From the NCBI GenBank assembly GCA_016793325.1, contig JAEUKI010000094.1:124001-188000 (forward strand): a stretch of DNA of 64,000 nt. Direction: 5' to 3'. The position numbers were made by a program, and so were the translations under genes. The DNA is from Myxococcales bacterium. GTDB taxonomy: Bacteria; Myxococcota_A; Polyangia; Polyangiales; Ga0077539. The stretch's first letter is position 1, and every line of letters starts with the position of its first letter. A model generated the notes under the pieces. The model did no database searches. It was not told where the DNA came from and saw only the letters and a list, made by a program, of their open reading frames with translations. Positions 60,537 through 64,000 of this stretch are shown piece by piece.

Positions 60537-63050
60537 TCACGGAGTCAGCGTCAGCGCGCCGCCCCACGGACCGCTCGCGAGCGACACGTTGATCGACGCG
60601 CGGAGCCCCGCGCTCGCGGGCGACACCGTCACGCTCTCGATCACGCTGGTCATGCACGCGGCGCTCCGAGGCGTCGGCGCGCCGCTGACCACAACCTGGC
60701 TCATGCGACCGCCGGGCGCGACGAGGACGCTCACACGAACGCTGTCCACCACGCGGCGCCTCATGCAGCTGCGGAGCGCTGGCGCAGTCGCTTCGATCGC
60801 CGATGTGATGTTGGGGCCGCGAGGCGCGCGAACGACCGGCGCAGGCGCGACCGGAGGCGATGCAAACGACGGTCTTCGTGGTCCGACGGAGTAGTCTTCG
60901 ACCACGGGAGCGAGCGTTCCGTTGTCGAACAGGACGTGGCACGCGCCCGAGCCGAACCCCACGAGCGTCGGGCCCTGCGCGCTCGAGACCACGCGGCACG
61001 CGCCGAGCGTGTGCGACACACGGAGGGGTCGGCCCGCGAGCAGAATTCCCCCCGCGGGAAGCGCATCGGGAGCGGGAGCTGCTGCCGTGTCGACGCGGAG
61101 CAGCTCGGTGGTTCCATCTCGGTGACGCATCGAGAGCGTGTGGCTGCCCACGAGCTGCGGCGCGACGAGCAGCCACTGGCCGTTCGGGTGCATTCGCGCG
61201 TCGAGCGCGCCCGCCTGCGCGACGCTGTACGACTGAACGCCCGCGACGGACACAACGAACATGCGATCGAGCTGCGCGTCGATCACCGTCGTCCGCGCGC
61301 TCGTCGGAGGTCCCCCGTTGGGGCCGAAGACTTGCGCGCTCGAAGGGGTCGTCGCGAGCAGGGCTGCACCCGCAATGATCGATGCTGGCAATCGCATGGC
61401 GTCCTCTGGGCTCGCGTCGAACGTCGTGTCCGACGCGGCGCCGTCGCTCGTTGCCATCGGCATGCCAGCGAGCTCGCCCGCAGCAGGGCCCCACAAATCA
61501 AACGTGTACGGCAGCGTCGCGTCGCCCCCTCCGGTCGCCGGCGCCTGCACCGAGCGAACGATCGCCTCGACGCAGCGGCTCTCGCTCGTGTTCGCGTAGG
61601 TCGGCCCGAAATGCGCGCGGTCGTAGCTCCCGTCGGCGCGATAGTGAACGAGCACGCGCATCGGCCCGCGGCCTGGCTGCGTCACGCACGCGCGAACCCT
61701 CGGCGCGAGCGCCTCGTAGCGCGCACGCAGCTCCCCAGCCCACGACGAAAACCACGGTCTCTGCCCCGCCGATCGCGACGCCGACCGCGTGAGCACGATT
61801 CCGCCCAGCACGCCCGCGACCGCGAGCGCGCCGAGCGCGCCACGCGCGCGCGCCGAGAGCCCCCTGCGCGCGGGGGTCTGCGCGTTCGTGTGCGCGACGC
61901 TCAACACTGCGGCGCTCGTGCTCGATCCGAGCGTCGAGGTCGTCGAGCGATCGTCCAGCGCGTCCTCGCTGGGCGAAGATCGTTGCGCGACCGTTCGCCC
62001 AGCCGACTCGCCGATCGCGGTCTCGCCTCGCGTCGCGCCGTCGAACGTGCCCGAACCCTGGCGCTGTTCCTGCGGAACCGTCCCCGCGTCGCGCGTCGGA
62101 TCCCCAATCGACTGCGCCACCGCGACCGCAGGAACGAGCTCGCTCGCGTCGCCCTCGCCCAACAACGTGACGAGCGCACGAGCCGAAGCGCCACCGTCGC
62201 CGAAGCGCTCTTCGGGGCTGCGGGCGACGCACGCCTCGAACCACCCATCGAACCCGAGCGGCAACGGCGCTTCGCATCCGAGCTCGCGGGCCCGTTGGCT
62301 GGCTGGCGGCAATTGACCGAGCAGCACCTCGCTCATCACGCCCTCGGGCGTCGGGCCTCGCTGCGCGTGGGCGGCGCGAAGGTAGTGCTTTCCTGTGAGC
62401 GCGCGAAACACGACGAGCCCGAGCGACCACACGTCCGCCGCGGGCGTGATCGCGCGATCGGGGTCGTACTGCTCGGGCGCCATCCACAGCGGCGAGCCGA
62501 GCGTGCTCGTCCCGCGCGAGACCGTGGCCTCCGCGAGCACGCGCGCGATGCCGAAGTCCAGCAATTTCACGGTCACTTTGCTGTCCGCTCGACCGCTCCT
62601 CGCGAGAAAGATGTTCTCGGGCTTCAGGTCGCGATGCACGATGCCCGCGGCGTGCGCCACGGAGAGCGCGTGCCCGAGCTGCGCCACGAGCGCGCTCACC
62701 GCCGCGGGCGAGAGCCGCCTTCGATCGCGCAAATGCGTGGCTAGATCCACGCCGTCGAGCCACTCCATCGCGATCCACGCGAGGCCGTCCTCCTCCATGC
62801 CCGCCGCGAGGACCTCGACGATGTGCTCGCTCGTGACGCTGGCGACCACCGTCGCTTCGCGCGCAAATCGCGCCCTCAACGCGGGGTCTGCCGCGATGTG
62901 CTCGTGCATCACCTTGAGCGCGCGCACGCGCCGCGTGCTCGTCTGCCGCGCCTCGTAGAGCTCGCCCATCCCGCCCGCGGCCACCCGCCGGACGATCACG
63001 AAATCGCCGAGCGTTGTTCCCGACGGCAGTCTCGGAGTGAGCGAAGGCAC
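60537..63050 (-). CDS. Ser/Thr protein kinase fused in frame to a signal-peptide-bearing protein
   Basis: About 837 residues from the GTG at 63050; the frame is open to 63200, but a start there would leave 24 bp to the divergent gene and code a low-complexity leader. Kinase about 15-280: AAGGMGELYEA, VRALKVM, HRDLKPENIF, DFGIARV, SPLWMAPEQY. A Thr/Ser-rich linker, a TM helix (about 400-420) and an AgmX-like extracytoplasmic domain follow. The frame then runs into a Met at 552 with its own ribosome site and signal peptide, and a second AgmX-like domain. It may be two genes with the first stop lost, or a fusion. Confidence 0.82.
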   Translation of the reverse strand: MPSLTPRLPSGTTLGDFVIVRRVAAGGMGELYEARQTSTRRVRALKVMHEHIAADPALRARFAREATVVASVTSEHIVEVLAAGMEEDGLAWIAMEWLDGVDLATHLRDRRRLSPAAVSALVAQLGHALSVAHAAGIVHRDLKPENIFLARSGRADSKVTVKLLDFGIARVLAEATVSRGTSTLGSPLWMAPEQYDPDRAITPAADVWSLGLVVFRALTGKHYLRAAHAQRGPTPEGVMSEVLLGQLPPASQRARELGCEAPLPLGFDGWFEACVARSPEERFGDGGASARALVTLLGEGDASELVPAVAVAQSIGDPTRDAGTVPQEQRQGSGTFDGATRGETAIGESAGRTVAQRSSPSEDALDDRSTTSTLGSSTSAAVLSVAHTNAQTPARRGLSARARGALGALAVAGVLGGIVLTRSASRSAGQRPWFSSWAGELRARYEALAPRVRACVTQPGRGPMRVLVHYRADGSYDRAHFGPTYANTSESRCVEAIVRSVQAPATGGGDATLPYTFDLWGPAAGELAGMPMATSDGAASDTTFDASPEDAMRLPASIIAGAALLATTPSSAQVFGPNGGPPTSARTTVIDAQLDRMFVVSVAGVQSYSVAQAGALDARMHPNGQWLLVAPQLVGSHTLSMRHRDGTTELLRVDTAAAPAPDALPAGGILLAGRPLRVSHTLGACRVVSSAQGPTLVGFGSGACHVLFDNGTLAPVVEDYSVGPRRPSFASPPVAPAPVVRAPRGPNITSAIEATAPALRSCMRRRVVDSVRVSVLVAPGGRMSQVVVSGAPTPRSAACMTSVIESVTVSPASAGLRASINVSLASGPWGGALTLTP
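61397..61410 (-). promoter_or_regulatory. Internal ribosome site and start inside the kinase frame
   Basis: AGAGGA lies 4 nt before the in-frame ATG at 61397. The protein from there opens MRLPASIIAGAALLATTPSS followed by AQ, a complete signal peptide with a cleavage site. The product would be 286 residues ending at 60537, with a C-terminal Cys-centred AgmX-like domain. Confidence 0.6.
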
Positions 63051-63113
63051 AGCGACAGGTTGAGACGATACAGCAGCGCGATTCGATGCAACGAGCGCGT
63101 TTGGCGAGACAGC

Positions 63114-63134
63114 GTCTCGGACACTGTCCGAGAC
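63114..63134. promoter_or_regulatory. Perfect palindrome between divergent kinase and secreted-protein genes
   Basis: GTCTCGGAC-ACT-GTCCGAGAC, 9-bp perfect arms, flanked by several AGACAGCG repeats. It sits in the divergent gap (63051-63224) and supports the kinase start at 63050 by placing an operator outside the coding region. Confidence 0.6.
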
Positions 63135-63224
63135 AGCCGCGAGAGACAGCGAAGCGAGCAGCGAAATCACCCACGATCGACGCGGCGTGCGCGTTGGCAC
63201 ACCGCTCGCTGTCCAGGCTCGTCC

Positions 63225-63509
63225 ATGAAGACGCTCTCGATTTGGTCGCTGTTCGTCCTGGCGCTCGTGCTCACCATCGGCGCGACGCTCGCGTCCGCGC
63301 GCTCAGCAGAAGCGCAGTACGGCCCCTGCCCCAGAGGGTACTTTCGCAATCGCTTCGGCCGCTGCGAGCTGCTCCGGCCCATGGCTCCTCCGCCGAGCCA
63401 ATGCCCGCCGGGCAGCGTGTACTCCAACGGTCGTTGCTGGCGCACGTCGCCGGGCTGCCCGACCGGCTTCGTTCGCAACCGCTTCGGACGGTGCCTCCGC
63501 ACGTTCTGA
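63225..63509 (+). CDS. Small secreted Cys-rich protein
   Basis: 94 residues. Signal peptide (VLALVLTIGATLASARSAEA). The mature part has six cysteines in a CPxGYFRNRFGRCELL / CPPGSVYSNGRCW / CPTGFVRNRFGRCLR pattern, three loops of the same type, so three related disulfide-bonded units. The FRNRFGRC motif occurs twice. Likely an extracellular knotted peptide; role unknown. Confidence 0.8.
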   Translation: MKTLSIWSLFVLALVLTIGATLASARSAEAQYGPCPRGYFRNRFGRCELLRPMAPPPSQCPPGSVYSNGRCWRTSPGCPTGFVRNRFGRCLRTF

Positions 63510-63535
63510 TCGGGCTACCCTTCGCGCGAGCGAGG

Positions 63536-64000
63536 ATGGTCGACACCACTCGGCAAGAGCAGAGCCACAAGCGCCCAACGATGCTTCGCGCCCTCACGCG
63601 CGTGCTCTCGTACGACGACCTGCTCGACGTCGAGACGGTCTCGATCGCGCTCGACCGCGACGCGATCCTGCGCGTCAAGCGCGCGAGAGACGGCGCGCCG
63701 AAGTTCGCGATGCTCGGGGATACGCTCTCGATCGCGGACCCGTGGATGTCCGGCGCGCACGCCGAGCTGATCCTCGAGGACGAGACCGTGTCCATCCGAG
63801 ACGCGGGCAGCCGCAACGGAACCTTCGTCAACGGCGAGCCGATCGACCGTCGAACGCTCGCGGACGGAGACCTCGTTGAATGTGGGCACACGTTATTGTG
63901 CTACCGCGAGGTGCCCTCGACCGTCGCGCAGCGGGCGCTCTCGGCGGGCGCGCAGCGGTTCGGCCCGACCCGCACGCACTGCCCCGAGGTGCGCGCGCTG
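63536..64000 (+). CDS. FHA-domain protein, probably sigma-54 activator (partial, runs off right edge)
   Basis: 155 codons to the window edge from the ATG at 63536; an ATG at 63581 is an alternative. An FHA domain occupies about 35-120: ILRVKRARDG, MSGAHAELILEDE and SRNGTFVNGEP (the phosphothreonine-binding Ser-Arg-Asn-Gly loop). The following segment, FGPTRTHCPEVRAL, resembles the junction to the AAA+ domain in myxobacterial FHA-NtrC-type regulators. It would read signals from a Ser/Thr kinase such as the neighbouring one and activate sigma-54 promoters. The AAA+ part lies outside the window. Confidence 0.82.
   Translation, partial: MVDTTRQEQSHKRPTMLRALTRVLSYDDLLDVETVSIALDRDAILRVKRARDGAPKFAMLGDTLSIADPWMSGAHAELILEDETVSIRDAGSRNGTFVNGEPIDRRTLADGDLVECGHTLLCYREVPSTVAQRALSAGAQRFGPTRTHCPEVRAL

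Noticed and set aside
1..64000. rRNA, tRNA, riboswitch or replication-origin features
   Set aside because: Scanned by eye for cloverleaf-like, rRNA-like and DnaA-box clusters; nothing convincing was found, though a covariance search (tRNAscan-SE, Infernal) would be needed to exclude small RNAs.

Overview
High-GC DNA (roughly two thirds G+C by eye) with very dense coding, a strong GC3 bias and many short start/stop overlaps (ATGA, GTGA). The gene content points to a member of the Myxococcota, probably a Polyangia/Sandaracinaceae-type deltaproteobacterial predator. Signs are the many lipoproteins with Asp/Ser/Pro-rich linkers after the lipobox, MopE-like and Cys-rich surface proteins, RCC1-repeat lipoproteins, DUF1501/DUF1549/DUF1592/DUF1552 sets, eukaryotic-like Ser/Thr kinases and an FHA-domain regulator. 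This placement is inferred from family content; no rRNA or tRNA gene was seen.

Layout. 1-5465 (minus): a four-gene overlapping operon of exported proteins (DUF1549-like cytochrome, lipoprotein, DUF1501, haem-motif lipoprotein cut by the window edge). 5720-8275: RCC1-repeat lipoprotein, tail-to-tail with haem A synthase (8236-9426). 9454-11564: OmpR-type response regulator and histidine kinase. 11663-13682: two divergent Cys-rich surface lipoproteins. 13774-16865: a DUF1592-type/DUF1552 pair, closed by a palindromic intergenic element. 17088-22255: DUF808 membrane protein, an orphan, an alpha/beta-hydrolase lipoprotein and DUF2237. 22256-22643: a large non-coding inverted repeat. 22644-28046: a DinG/YoaA-type helicase, two tandem paralogous lipoproteins, a PEGA-like protein and an AgmX-like lipoprotein.

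28352-36731 (plus) looks like one long operon with overlapping genes: VTC-domain polyphosphate polymerase, DUF2490 outer-membrane protein, response regulator, histidine kinase, DUF4956 membrane protein, two lipoproteins, and an exported lipoprotein with a dikinase (PEP-synthase / glucan-water-dikinase-like) architecture. GatB follows, then a small helical protein, a Cys-rich PPC-type lipoprotein and a large membrane protein. 42711-45045: SDR oxidoreductase and TetR regulator, divergent around a tandem palindromic operator, then a fatty acid hydroxylase.

45079-45975 is a decayed mobile element: a frameshifted REP-associated (Y1) transposase between 103-bp near-identical inverted repeats made of REP-like units. 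Part of it matches a second element at 18068-18280. 46026-56320 holds an amidase, a Ser/Thr kinase, a propeller/dihaem cytochrome, secreted proteins, a DUF2330 protein and a ComEC-like metallo-beta-lactamase lipoprotein. 56331-60508 (minus) holds LivJ/LivH-like transport genes overlapping a lipoprotein, plus a YceF-type Maf protein. The right end has a second Ser/Thr kinase whose frame continues into a protein with its own signal peptide, a small Cys-rich secreted protein, and the start of an FHA regulator cut by the window edge.

The main candidates for new biology are the VTC/DUF4956/two-component/exported-dikinase operon, the REP-transposase element with its dispersed relatives, and the kinase/secreted-protein in-frame fusion.
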